Source of the DNA: Pseudomonadales bacterium
Lineage (GTDB): Bacteria; Pseudomonadota; Gammaproteobacteria; Pseudomonadales; UBA5518
Assembly: GCA_024234165.1 (NCBI GenBank)
Contig: JACKOP010000003.1
Coordinates: forward strand, 186,001-250,000
DNA length: 64,000 nt
Reading direction: 5' to 3'
Below the pieces are notes generated by a model. That model was given only the letters and a program-made list of their open reading frames with translations. It had not been told where the DNA came from and did no database searches. Of this stretch, positions 23,588 through 31,972 are shown piece after piece. Position 1 is the first letter of the stretch; the number at the start of each line of letters is the position of its first letter. The translations under genes were made by a program, and so were the position numbers.

Positions 23588-23768
23588 CGGAGCTTTCTTC
23601 GGTTGGCTATCGGGCCCGGGATTGTCGGCAGTTCCCTTCGCGAGCGTCAACATGGACGTGTTCGTTGAGCGCCGCGCTCGGGGTGCGGGTTCGGGCCCGA
23701 TGCAGTCACCCATGGCGACATCATGCCAGGAGTCGCGCGGACGAGTTGCCGACCCGACCCTTCCGGTA

Positions 23769-23797
23769 TTGACAATCATTCGCATCAAGTCTTGAAT
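23769..23797 (+). promoter_or_regulatory. Sigma70 promoter overlapping a Fur-box-like sequence
   Basis: TTGACA (23769-23774) and TTGAAT (23792-23797) are separated by 17 bp. The spacer and -35 read GACAATCATTCGCATCA, close to the GATAATCATTCGCATT half of Fur boxes upstream of iron-siderophore receptors. Iron-dependent repression of the following receptor gene is therefore likely. Confidence 0.65.
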
Positions 23798-23882
23798 TGC
23801 GCCCTCCTGCGTTGGGGCGAGTCACCGATCCCGTCTCGGCGCAATGCCCGCCACATCGATACAACCTTTCGGAGATGACTTC

Positions 23883-25952
23883 GTGACCTCAGGCCACCCG
23901 TTCCGTTCGCAGCAACACCTTGCCGTCGCCGTCGCCACCGCGCTGCTGTCCGCCACCGCGATGGCCCAGCCCGCGCCCACACGCGATCGGGGCGTGCCGA
24001 TGCCCGAGATGGAGGTGGTCGGCAAGCGTCTGGAAGACGTGTCGAAAATGACCGGCAGCGTGGTGCTGATCGACCACAAGCAGCTCGAGATGATCCAGCC
24101 GCTGTCCACCGAGGACGTACTGCGCCGCGTCCCGGGCATCAACGTCAAGAGCGAGGAGGAGACTTCGATCGTCTCCAACGTCGGGATTCGCGGGCTGTCA
24201 TCCAGCGAGACGAAGTCGCTGATCCTCGAGGACGGGGTGCCAGTGGCCCCGGGGCTGTTCGTCGGCAACACACGCTACTTCAATCCGCGCATCCAGCGCG
24301 TCGAGAGCATCGAGGTGCTGAAGGGTTCGGCATCGTTGCGCTACGGGCCGTCCACGATCGGCGGTGTGATCAACTATCGCACCAAGACACCCGACGACGG
24401 TGTGCTGGTGTCGGTGCGCACGGGTTCGTTCAGTACGCATGAAGCAAGCGTCGAGGCGGGTGGCCGCACCCGTTCGGAAGACGCCTTTGCCGGCATCGTC
24501 GCCACCTATGCGAAGAGCGACGGCTTCATGCACAAGGACTACGAGATGTCCGACCTGATGGCGAAGGCCGGTGTTCGCTTCAACGACGAGCACGCGCTGG
24601 GATTGAAGTTTTCGTATTACGAGAACGACGCGAACATTTCCTATCGCGGCCTGCTGCTCGGGGATTACCGGGCCGGACGCAGCTACAACCCGGCCCCTGA
24701 CGACTACTTTCTCACCGATCGCAGCGCCTTCGACCTCAATCACGAGTGGACGCTCGGCGAGCGCGCGACGCTGAAGACCCTGGTGTACTGGAGCGATATG
24801 ACCCGTGATTACTGGCGCTACAGCGTCGATGCGGGAGCGTCGAATGCGGCCGGTCGCTGGGTGTATACGAATACGCTGACTGGCAACAACCGCAGTTTCG
24901 AGCGCTACGGTGTCGAGACGCGTCTGATGCTCGATCACACCCTGTTCGGCGTCGAGAACCAGGCGGAATTCGGACTGCGCTTCATGAAGGAAGAATCCGA
25001 TGATCGCCGCGTGCGCGCCACCCGTGCGGCGGATCGCACCGGCGTGACCGACCAGCATATCGTCGATTCCGCCGACAGCCTCGCCGGCTATGTGCAGAAC
25101 CGCTTCGTGATCAGCGACCGCCTTGCCGTCACGCCGGGCCTGCGCATCGAATCCTACGAGCAGGATCGGCGTGTGCTGAGCAGCAACGGTGCGTCGGCCA
25201 CCACGAGCAACATCGAGGTGCTGCCCGGCGTGGGGGCCACCTTCGAGCTGAGCGACTCCGCACAGCTCTACGGCGGTGTCTACAAGGCCTTCTCACCGGC
25301 GTCGAACGGTGTGGCCCTCGACGGCCTGACTGACCAGAACCTCGACGGTGAGCGTTCGCTGAATTACGAGGCCGGTGTGCGTGGTGCCCGCGGTGCACTG
25401 AACTATGAAATGGCCGCGTTCTACATGGATTTCGACAACCAGGTGGTAACCGGCAACAGCAACCCGCTGCTGTCGCAGTCGAACGCCGGCAAGACCCGTC
25501 ACCGGGGCATGGAGGTGGTGCTCGGCTACGAGCTCGGTGCAGGCTTCAGCATCGACGCCAATGCGACCTGGGTGCCCGACTCGGAATTCCGTAGCGGCGA
25601 GAACCGTGGCAACCGCATTCCGTATTCGCCGAAGCGCATGGCAAACCTGGCACTGAACTACGGTCGTGACGCGCTGAGCGCAGCGCTCAGCGTGCACTAC
25701 AACGGTTCGCAGTTCGGTGATCCGAGCAATCGACGCGACCTGCCCGCCACCGCGGACAGCCGCATCTGGGGCGGCGAGATCCCCTCGTACACGGTGGTCG
25801 ATCTGAGCGCCCAGTACGAATTCAGCGAGCGGTTCACGCTGTTCGGTGCGGTCAAGAACCTCGGCGACAAGCGCTACATCACCGGCTTGCGCCAGGGTAT
25901 CTACGTGGGACCGGAACGCTCGTTCGAGGCGGGTGTGCGCTTCAGGTTGTAA
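23883..25952 (+). CDS. TonB-dependent outer-membrane receptor, FecA-like (ferric-chelate uptake)
   Basis: 689 residues from GTG 23883, chosen because GGAG lies 8 bases upstream; ATG 23844 has no ribosome site. The signal peptide ends ATAMAQPAP. The plug domain shows the TonB-box-like EMEVVGKR, LSTEDVLRRVPGINV, NVGIRGLSSSETKSLILEDGVPV and EVLKGSASLRYGPSTIGGVINY; the latter is typical of FecA/siderophore receptors. The remainder is a beta-barrel ending in RSFEAGVRFRL with the C-terminal Leu (usually Phe). The Fur-box promoter upstream supports iron uptake. No FecIR-type regulators or ABC importer genes lie nearby. Confidence 0.85.
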   Translation: MTSGHPFRSQQHLAVAVATALLSATAMAQPAPTRDRGVPMPEMEVVGKRLEDVSKMTGSVVLIDHKQLEMIQPLSTEDVLRRVPGINVKSEEETSIVSNVGIRGLSSSETKSLILEDGVPVAPGLFVGNTRYFNPRIQRVESIEVLKGSASLRYGPSTIGGVINYRTKTPDDGVLVSVRTGSFSTHEASVEAGGRTRSEDAFAGIVATYAKSDGFMHKDYEMSDLMAKAGVRFNDEHALGLKFSYYENDANISYRGLLLGDYRAGRSYNPAPDDYFLTDRSAFDLNHEWTLGERATLKTLVYWSDMTRDYWRYSVDAGASNAAGRWVYTNTLTGNNRSFERYGVETRLMLDHTLFGVENQAEFGLRFMKEESDDRRVRATRAADRTGVTDQHIVDSADSLAGYVQNRFVISDRLAVTPGLRIESYEQDRRVLSSNGASATTSNIEVLPGVGATFELSDSAQLYGGVYKAFSPASNGVALDGLTDQNLDGERSLNYEAGVRGARGALNYEMAAFYMDFDNQVVTGNSNPLLSQSNAGKTRHRGMEVVLGYELGAGFSIDANATWVPDSEFRSGENRGNRIPYSPKRMANLALNYGRDALSAALSVHYNGSQFGDPSNRRDLPATADSRIWGGEIPSYTVVDLSAQYEFSERFTLFGAVKNLGDKRYITGLRQGIYVGPERSFEAGVRFRL

Positions 25953-25959
25953 GGAAAGC

Positions 25960-25995
25960 CGGTGCGGTCACAGCAACGCTGGCAACCGCACCGGT
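25960..25995. terminator. Hairpin between convergent receptor genes
   Basis: Perfect 10-bp arms CCGGTGCGGT (25960-25969) and ACCGCACCGG (25986-25995) with a 16-nt loop lie just after the stop of the FecA-like gene and 12 bp before the end of the convergent receptor gene. It has no T-run, so it may be a Rho-assisted or bidirectional terminator or an mRNA 3'-end protector. Confidence 0.5.
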
Positions 25996-26007
25996 CAGGT
26001 CAGGGGC

Positions 26008-28410
26008 TCAGTACGTGAAGATGACTTCGGCGCCGTAGCTCGGCGGTGGAGCCCACGACGTCGCCGCGAACGAGTAGCCTGCCGGCTGATAGCCCACCGC
26101 GACGGCACCCGGGCCGCCTTGTCCGATCATCGAATTCTTGTATTCGCGGTTGGCGATGTTGTGGCCCCACACGGCAAGCTGCAGGGTGCGGTCGTCCGGC
26201 AGATCCAGATCCAGCGTGATACGCGCATCCATCACGCCGTAGGCATCCTGGCGGTAGTTCTCGCGCCCCGGCACTCCCGATCCTGCCGGAGCCGAGATGT
26301 AGTTCTCCGACTGATGGTGGTAGTTCAGGTTGAGCGATACATCGCCGTTGGCCAGATGCCAGAACGTGTAGTCCATCGACACGAACACGGTATCACGCGG
26401 AGCGTAAGGCACCACGAACACGTCCTTGATGTTCGCGCCGAGGGTGTAAGGGGACGCCGGATTCACTGCCGGATCGAAGATGGTGCCCGGAATCACGTCC
26501 ACCGTGTCGAATTTCGGGTCCAGATAGGCATAGTTGATGTTGAACATCAGGTCGCTGGTCGGCAGCCAGGTTACCTCGAGTTCTGCACCGGTCACGTTTG
26601 CCTTGCCGGCGTTGTAGCCCATGGTCAGCGAGGCGTCGGTGGCGTCGGCAACGAAGACGAGCTGCATGTCCTCGAACTTGCTGTAGAACACGGCTGCGTT
26701 GACGCGCAGGCTGCGGTCGAGCCAGTCGGATTTCAGGCCCAGCTCGTAAGTGGTCACGTCCTCGGCACCGTAGGTCGAGTTGAACAGGCCAGGAGGCGCG
26801 CCCTCGGACGAGCCGCCTGCCTTGTAGCCGGTCGAGACCTTGGCATAGCTGTTGATCGTATCGGTCCAGCTGTAGTTGGCCGTGACTGCGGGATTGAAGC
26901 GCGAAGAGGATTGCTTGTTGCTCGCGATGTCGTACAGCGAATAACCCGGGATAGCCAGACGAGCCCGGTTGGGCCGGTAACTGTGCTTGACCGCGCTCAG
27001 GGCCAGTTCCGGTATCGGCGAGCCGGTGGGAGGAACGACGTCGACGATCAGGTTGCGGCTCGCGCTGCGCTTGTCCTTGGTAAAGCGGGCGCCGAGCGTG
27101 AGGTCGAGCTTGTCGTCGAGGATGGGCGGAGTCCACGTGACCTGGGCGTAGGCGGCGTGGGATTTGGATTCTGCATCGGTGTCGCGATCCTTGACCGAAT
27201 TGATCCAGACGTTGGGTACGCCCGTGAGATCCATCACCCAGATCTGCTGATGGTTGGACTGTTCCTTGAAGTAGAACAGACCGGCCACGTAGTTGATCGA
27301 GTCGCCCACATTACCGATGAACTGGAATTCCTGTGCAAACTGATGGTTGTCGATGCCATCCCACGAATGCCCGGGTACCCCGAAGGCCTCGGCGTAATCC
27401 TGGTAGGCGTCGAACTCGATCTGCCGGTAGCTGGTGAGCGACTTGATCGTCAGGTGCTCGCTCGCTTCCCAGGTCAGTGTCAGGCCGTGTCCCTCGAAAT
27501 CCAGCGTGCTGCGTGGCAGGTCGATCGGACGGTAGGTGTGGCCCGTCGGGTCGTTTCCGTAGATGTAGCCCGGGATCATCGCGAATCCATAGGCGTAATA
27601 GGGATTGGTGGGCCTGGTTGACGCGTAATAGATGGGCGTCGAGTCCTGCGAGCCGACGTCGAGTGCGTAGTCGACGTCGAGGTGCTCGGCCGGGCTCCAG
27701 TGCAGCGCGACTCGACCGGCGATCTCGTCGGTTTCACCGTAATCGTGCGAGTTGCCGAGGTTCTTGACGTAACCGTCCTCCTTTTTCGACAGGATCGAGA
27801 CCTTGCTCGATACATCGCCGACCTCCGGCAGATCGATCACGGACAGGCTGCGCACGAAATCGCGGCTGCCCATCGACAGGCTCTGCTTGAAGCCGAATTC
27901 GCCGCCTGGCTTGCGGGTGACCAGGTTGATGGCACCCCCGGTGGTGTTGCGTCCGTACAGGGTGCCTTGCGGCCCGCGCAGTACCTCGACGCGCTCGGTG
28001 TCGGCGATATCGAACAGTGCACCCTGCGGGCGTGCGACATAATGCCCATCGACGTACAGGCCGACCGAGCCGTCGGCGGTGACCTGCATCGGGTCGGAAA
28101 CGCCCTGCCCGCGCATGTACAGGATCAGCATGTTCGACGAGGGGTACGCCGTCTCGGACAGGCTGGGGACCGTCTTGACGATATCGGTGAAGTTGTAGAT
28201 CCCCTGCTTCTCGATGGTCGCGCTCGACAGGGTCGTGATCGCGATCGGCACTTCCTGCTGGCTTTCGACGCGCTTCTGCGCCGTGACCACCACTTCCTCG
28301 ATCTGCCCCTGGGCCAGAGCCGAGGCGGTGATCAGGGTCGACGCACCCAGTGCGATCGCCCGGGACAGGTGGCGGGTGCGCGGAAGGTGCCGAATACGGT
28401 TACTGAGCAT
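26008..28410 (-). CDS. TonB-dependent receptor (tandem paralogue A)
   Basis: 800 residues from ATG 28410 (GGAG upstream). Signal peptide ending TASALAQ, then the TonB box IEEVVVTAQKR and plug motifs VPIAITTLSSATIEK, RGQGVSDPMQVTADGS, ERVEVLRGPQGTLYGRNTTGGAINL. The barrel ends with APPPSYGAEVIFTY and a C-terminal aromatic residue. This subclass (VVVTAQKR, GxLYGRNTTGGAIN) is abundant in sphingomonads and lipid-degrading gammaproteobacteria and is thought to import organic nutrients rather than iron chelates. It is clearly paralogous to the next gene upstream (28660-31056) over its whole length. No Fur box is visible before it, but an inverted repeat is (28455-28487). Confidence 0.88.
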   Translation of the reverse strand: MLSNRIRHLPRTRHLSRAIALGASTLITASALAQGQIEEVVVTAQKRVESQQEVPIAITTLSSATIEKQGIYNFTDIVKTVPSLSETAYPSSNMLILYMRGQGVSDPMQVTADGSVGLYVDGHYVARPQGALFDIADTERVEVLRGPQGTLYGRNTTGGAINLVTRKPGGEFGFKQSLSMGSRDFVRSLSVIDLPEVGDVSSKVSILSKKEDGYVKNLGNSHDYGETDEIAGRVALHWSPAEHLDVDYALDVGSQDSTPIYYASTRPTNPYYAYGFAMIPGYIYGNDPTGHTYRPIDLPRSTLDFEGHGLTLTWEASEHLTIKSLTSYRQIEFDAYQDYAEAFGVPGHSWDGIDNHQFAQEFQFIGNVGDSINYVAGLFYFKEQSNHQQIWVMDLTGVPNVWINSVKDRDTDAESKSHAAYAQVTWTPPILDDKLDLTLGARFTKDKRSASRNLIVDVVPPTGSPIPELALSAVKHSYRPNRARLAIPGYSLYDIASNKQSSSRFNPAVTANYSWTDTINSYAKVSTGYKAGGSSEGAPPGLFNSTYGAEDVTTYELGLKSDWLDRSLRVNAAVFYSKFEDMQLVFVADATDASLTMGYNAGKANVTGAELEVTWLPTSDLMFNINYAYLDPKFDTVDVIPGTIFDPAVNPASPYTLGANIKDVFVVPYAPRDTVFVSMDYTFWHLANGDVSLNLNYHHQSENYISAPAGSGVPGRENYRQDAYGVMDARITLDLDLPDDRTLQLAVWGHNIANREYKNSMIGQGGPGAVAVGYQPAGYSFAATSWAPPPSYGAEVIFTY

Positions 28411-28454
28411 GGTGATGTCTCCGTTGAATGGGTGCATTGAACAGGTCCCGTCGC

Positions 28455-28487
28455 CGTTGCCAAACGAGCGACATGGCAACGGTTGCC
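28455..28487. promoter_or_regulatory. GTTGCC inverted-repeat cluster in the leader of the receptor gene
   Basis: CGTTGCCA (28455-28462) and TGGCAACG (28474-28481) form an 8-bp inverted repeat with an 11-nt spacer. The right arm continues into GTTGCC (28482-28487), making a second, one-base-spaced palindrome GGCAAC-G-GTTGCC. It lies 45-77 bp before the start codon of the receptor on the minus strand and could be an operator or an mRNA hairpin. Confidence 0.4.
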
Positions 28488-28659
28488 CTGGATGTCATGT
28501 GACAGTCTGGTTTGTTATGGGTTGAAGGTTGGCACGCGCGAGTTCCTGTCCCGGAAGAGTGAACCCGAACAATCTGTGCACTGCGCATGTCATTTGCCGC
28601 CGGTGATTGCAATGCCGGCCGCCTCGTTTTCCGGTGGCCGGGTTCGCGTGGTCTGGTGT

Positions 28660-31056
28660 TCAGTACGAGAAGATCAGGTCCATCCCGTAGGTTGCAGGCT
28701 CGGACCATGCCACTGCCGCAAACGTGTAGCCAAATCCGGAGTAAGGCGTCGCCACCGCTCCTCCGCCCAGTCCGATCATGTGCGTGCGATATTCCTTTTC
28801 GGTGATGTTGCGTCCCCATACAGCCACCTGCAGGCGGTGGTCCTGTGGCAACTTGAAGTCGGCGGCTAGGCGCGCGTTCAGTATGCCGTGGGACTCCTGG
28901 CGGTAGTTTTCGCGCCCCGGAACCTTTTTCCCTGCCGGTGCCGTCAGGTAGTTGTCGGACTGGTAATGATAGTTCAGGTTCAGCGACAGTTCCGCCTGTT
29001 CGAAGCGCCAGAACGTATAGTCCACCGAGGCGTGGTAGCTGTTGCGCGGTGCGTAAGGCATCACGAACAGATCCTTGATATCTTCCCCTATCGAATAGGG
29101 CGACAGCCTGTTCACCGCCGGATCGAAGATGGTGCCGGCGCGTACCTTGACCTCGTCGAATCGGGGGTCGAGCCACGTGTAATCGAGCTTCAACTGCAGG
29201 TCGGTGATCGGCAGCCAGGTCAGTTCGAGTTCGGCCCCCTTCATGATCGCCTTGCCGGCGTTGTAGGCCTGGATGATGGACGTGTCGATGGGGTCTGCGA
29301 CGAACGCCAGTTGCATGTCGTCGAACTGGCTGTAGAACGCTGCCGCGTTGAGCCTCAGGCTGTTGTCGAGCCAATCCGACTTCAGGCCAAACTCCCAGGT
29401 CGTTACGTCTTCAGGCTTGAACGTCTGGTCGAAGCGCCCAGGTCCAGCGCCTTCAGAGGAGCCGCCCGCCTTGTAACCGGTTGTGACCTTGGCATAACTG
29501 TTGACGGTATCGCTCCAGTCGTAGCTGACGATGAAGGCTGGATTGAACCGCGAGAAGGACTGGCTGTTGCCAAGTCCTGATTCCGCTATCACGGGCGCGC
29601 CATGGAGTGGGTCCGCGCGGTTGTACAGTACGAAGTCGCGACGGGCCTTGCGTCGGTCCTTGGTCAAGCGCCCGCCGAAGGTAAGGTCGAGACGGTTGTC
29701 CAGTACGGGGGGGGTCCACGTCAACTGCCCGTAGGCGGCGTGCGAGGTCGTCTCCGAGGTGACGAAGCGATCACTCCAGGTCCAGGTTCCTCGCGCGATT
29801 CGACGCAGGTCGCCTCCCCGATACTGGAAGTGATTGGAGTTTTCGTGGAAATAGTAGAGACCGGCGACGTAGTCGATCGAATCGCCCACGTTGCCGATGA
29901 ACTGGAACTCCTGCGAAAACTCGTGGCTGTTGATCTTGTCGATCGAGTATGAGGTGACGGTGAAGGCTTCCGCCTTCTCGGAAGGCGCGTTGAAACCGAG
30001 GTCACGGTAACCAGTCAGCGACTTGATGGTCAGGTTGTCGGCAGCCTGCCAGGTCAGGGTCAGGCCATGGCCCTTGAAGTGAGTCTTGGTGACCGGGAGG
30101 TCGAGCGGGCGGTAGGTGTGACCCGCGGGGCGATTGCCAAGCTTGTATCCCGGATAAATGAATGCCATGGCTGGCAGGGTTGCCTGGTAGTAAATCGGTG
30201 TCGAATCCTGCGAGCCGACGTCATACGCGTAATCCACGTCGAAGGTATCGCAGTTGCACGGACTCCAGTGCAGTGCCACCCGCCCGGCAATTTCGTCGGT
30301 TTCACCACCGAAATCGTGCCTGCTGCCGATATCCTCCATCAGGCCGGTCCGGTAGTTGCGCTTCCTCCAGAAGTCGGGACCGGGGATGTTCGGCTGGCCA
30401 CCGAGGTTTTTGACAAAACCATCCTGGGTCTTGCGCAGGACCGTTACCTTGCTCGATACGCCGTACACCTGCGGCAGATCGATCGTGGTCAGGCTGCGCA
30501 CGAGGTCACGGCTGCCGATGGAGAGGTTCTGTTTGAAGCCAAATTCGCCGCTTGGCTTGCGGGTGATCAGGTTGATGGCGCCACCGGTGGTGTTGCGGCC
30601 GTAGAGGGTGCCCTGCGGTCCGCGCAGCACCTCGATGCGCTCGGTATCGGCCAGGTCGAACAAGGCCCCCTGCGGTCGCGCAATGTAGTGACCGTCGAGG
30701 TACAGGCCGACCGAGCCGTCGGCGGTGATCTGCATCGGGTCGGAAACACCCTGGCCGCGCATATAGAGGATCAGGATGTTTGCCGACGGATACGGCGTCT
30801 GCATCAGGCTGGGTACCGAACCGACGATATCGTCGAAGTCGAAGATCCCCTCGGTTTCCAGTTGCGCCGTGCTCAGCGTCGTGATCGCAATGGGTACTTC
30901 CTGCACGTTCTCGACCCGCTTCTGCGCCGTTACCACGATCTCCTCGATCTTGCCTTGGGCGAGCACCGGAGCAGCCAGCGCTGTCGCTGCGCCTATCGCG
31001 ATTGCACGGCGCAGCAGGGTGGGCCGGGATACGGGTGCATTCCTGTTGTTTGGCAT
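28660..31056 (-). CDS. TonB-dependent receptor (tandem paralogue B)
   Basis: 798 residues with GAGGAGG upstream of the ATG at 31056. The signal peptide ends LAAPVLAQ; TonB box IEEIVVTAQKR; plug region with ERIEVLRGPQGTLYGRNTTGGAINL nearly identical in kind to the downstream copy. The barrel segments (TGYKAGGSSEGA, TYELGLKSDWLD versus TWEFGLKSDWLD) align all along the length, so the two genes arose by duplication. The most diverged parts are extracellular-loop regions, including an insertion GGQPNIPGPDFWRKRNYR absent from copy A. This points to different but related ligands (inference). It is transcribed divergently from the NTF2-like gene. Confidence 0.88.
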   Translation of the reverse strand: MPNNRNAPVSRPTLLRRAIAIGAATALAAPVLAQGKIEEIVVTAQKRVENVQEVPIAITTLSTAQLETEGIFDFDDIVGSVPSLMQTPYPSANILILYMRGQGVSDPMQITADGSVGLYLDGHYIARPQGALFDLADTERIEVLRGPQGTLYGRNTTGGAINLITRKPSGEFGFKQNLSIGSRDLVRSLTTIDLPQVYGVSSKVTVLRKTQDGFVKNLGGQPNIPGPDFWRKRNYRTGLMEDIGSRHDFGGETDEIAGRVALHWSPCNCDTFDVDYAYDVGSQDSTPIYYQATLPAMAFIYPGYKLGNRPAGHTYRPLDLPVTKTHFKGHGLTLTWQAADNLTIKSLTGYRDLGFNAPSEKAEAFTVTSYSIDKINSHEFSQEFQFIGNVGDSIDYVAGLYYFHENSNHFQYRGGDLRRIARGTWTWSDRFVTSETTSHAAYGQLTWTPPVLDNRLDLTFGGRLTKDRRKARRDFVLYNRADPLHGAPVIAESGLGNSQSFSRFNPAFIVSYDWSDTVNSYAKVTTGYKAGGSSEGAGPGRFDQTFKPEDVTTWEFGLKSDWLDNSLRLNAAAFYSQFDDMQLAFVADPIDTSIIQAYNAGKAIMKGAELELTWLPITDLQLKLDYTWLDPRFDEVKVRAGTIFDPAVNRLSPYSIGEDIKDLFVMPYAPRNSYHASVDYTFWRFEQAELSLNLNYHYQSDNYLTAPAGKKVPGRENYRQESHGILNARLAADFKLPQDHRLQVAVWGRNITEKEYRTHMIGLGGGAVATPYSGFGYTFAAVAWSEPATYGMDLIFSY

Positions 31057-31090
31057 GGGGCCTCCTCGTTCGGCTCGTTTGTTTGTCTTC

Positions 31091-31116
31091 CTTGAAAGTC
31101 AAGACGGTTGACCGTC
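31091..31116. promoter_or_regulatory. Two adjacent short palindromes between divergent genes
   Basis: CTTGA-AAG-TCAAG (31091-31103) abuts GACGGT-TG-ACCGTC (31103-31116), both perfect. They lie 35-60 bp before the TonB receptor start on one side and about 145-170 bp before the NTF2-like gene on the other. This is a plausible operator for a dimeric regulator controlling one or both genes. Confidence 0.4.
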
Positions 31117-31260
31117 ATGCCGAGTATATTGGCAACGCCCCGATTGTCCAGTTGAATGCACGCATGCGGAACCGGTTCGTGTCGGACGCTCGCGTCAGGC
31201 AGGCCGGTACGCATTTGCTGCAACGGGTTGCCCTGACGGATTCATCAAGGAGAATCGAAC

Positions 31261-31731
31261 ATGTCGGATCTGACGCATCGTCTGCAGGCCATCGAAGACC
31301 GTTTCGCGCTGCTTGATCTGGAGGCGGACTACGCGGCCCATTGGGACTTCGGACGTGCCCGCGAATGGGCAGAACTGTTTGCCGCAGACGGCAGCTTCGA
31401 GATGCTCGCGGTCGGTCCCAGACCCGAATTCATCGCTCGGGGCCATGTCGAGTTGCAGGGCTTTTGCGAAACCATCCATCAGAACTGGATGGGGATCCAT
31501 TTCATGCACCCGCCACGACTGCAGATCGCGGGTGATACGGCGGGCGCGTTGATCTTTTTCGAGTTCCGCCATGTGCATCGCGGTGACGGCGGGCATACCA
31601 GCCAGGGCGTCATCGGCGGTTACTACGAGGTCGACTACCGGCGTACCGAACAGGGCTGGCGCATCGCGCGTCGTCGCGAGCAGGGGGTATTCGAGAGCAC
31701 CGACAACGGTTTCGATTTCAGACGTCGCTGA
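31261..31731 (+). CDS. SnoaL/NTF2-like fold protein
   Basis: 156 residues with AAGGAG 8 bases upstream of the ATG. It starts MSDLTHRLQAIEDRFALLDLEADYAAHWDFGRAREWAELFAADGSF, the N-terminal helices of the SnoaL-like polyketide-cyclase/ketosteroid-isomerase superfamily, and ends with the curved sheet (VIGGYYEVDYRRTEQGWRIARRR). Members include hydratases, isomerases and non-catalytic binding proteins, so the reaction cannot be fixed. Position next to the TonB receptors and opposite the catabolic operons suggests a role with the imported compound. Confidence 0.75.
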   Translation: MSDLTHRLQAIEDRFALLDLEADYAAHWDFGRAREWAELFAADGSFEMLAVGPRPEFIARGHVELQGFCETIHQNWMGIHFMHPPRLQIAGDTAGALIFFEFRHVHRGDGGHTSQGVIGGYYEVDYRRTEQGWRIARRREQGVFESTDNGFDFRRR

Positions 31732-31742
31732 TGGTGGTGGAA

Positions 31743-31753
31743 TGGCGCGCCCG
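31743..31753. repeat. Possible attachment-site-like copy of the tRNA-Arg 3' end
   Basis: TGGCGCGCCCG here, 12 bp after the NTF2-like stop, is identical to 33870-33880, the 3' terminus (CCA and acceptor strand) of the tRNA-Arg gene. The two copies are in direct orientation and flank exactly the HipA-like module. With 11 bp it could still be coincidence, and no integrase gene remains. Confidence 0.35.
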
Positions 31754-31877
31754 GGACCGCGACTGCGAGCCGAAGCTATGGCCGTCCCAATTCACTTTCC
31801 CTAATCGGATGGAAACGGATGGAGCAATCCGGAGATTTCCGGTCGGGAAGGCTCACCCGAGGCGGTAGTTATGACCT

Positions 31878-31972
31878 ATCCGTATCTAAAACACGAAAAA
31901 GTTAGAATTCTCTTGCGCATGGTTGGTCTTTTGTATAACTTTTTCGTACTTGAAACACGAAAAAGTTAGAAA
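31878..31972 (+). promoter_or_regulatory. AT-rich duplicated operator-like region abutting the hipA-like start
   Basis: Two direct copies of a unit with core AAACACGAAAAAGTTAGAA occur at 31889-31907 and 31953-31971, 64-65 bp apart. An inverted copy, AACTTTTTCGT (31937-31947), pairs with ACGAAAAAGTT (31957-31967) as 11-bp arms over a 9-nt gap. Similarity between the copies continues into TCTCTTG...GGTTGGT, which in copy 2 is the start of the coding region. There is no clear Shine-Dalgarno sequence. Binding of a protein here would cover both promoter and translation start. The base composition is strikingly AT-rich against its neighbours. Confidence 0.6.

Noticed and set aside
28400..29374. 324-codon minus-strand frame overlapping the 5' part of one receptor and the intergenic region
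   Set aside because: It is a shifted frame within the TonB receptor gene; its sequence is an Arg/Pro/Gly-rich shadow with no ribosome site.
31732..31972. A small hipB-like antitoxin gene upstream of the hipA-like gene
   Set aside because: No open frame of useful length with a helix-turn-helix or ribosome site exists there; the region is repeats and possible operator.
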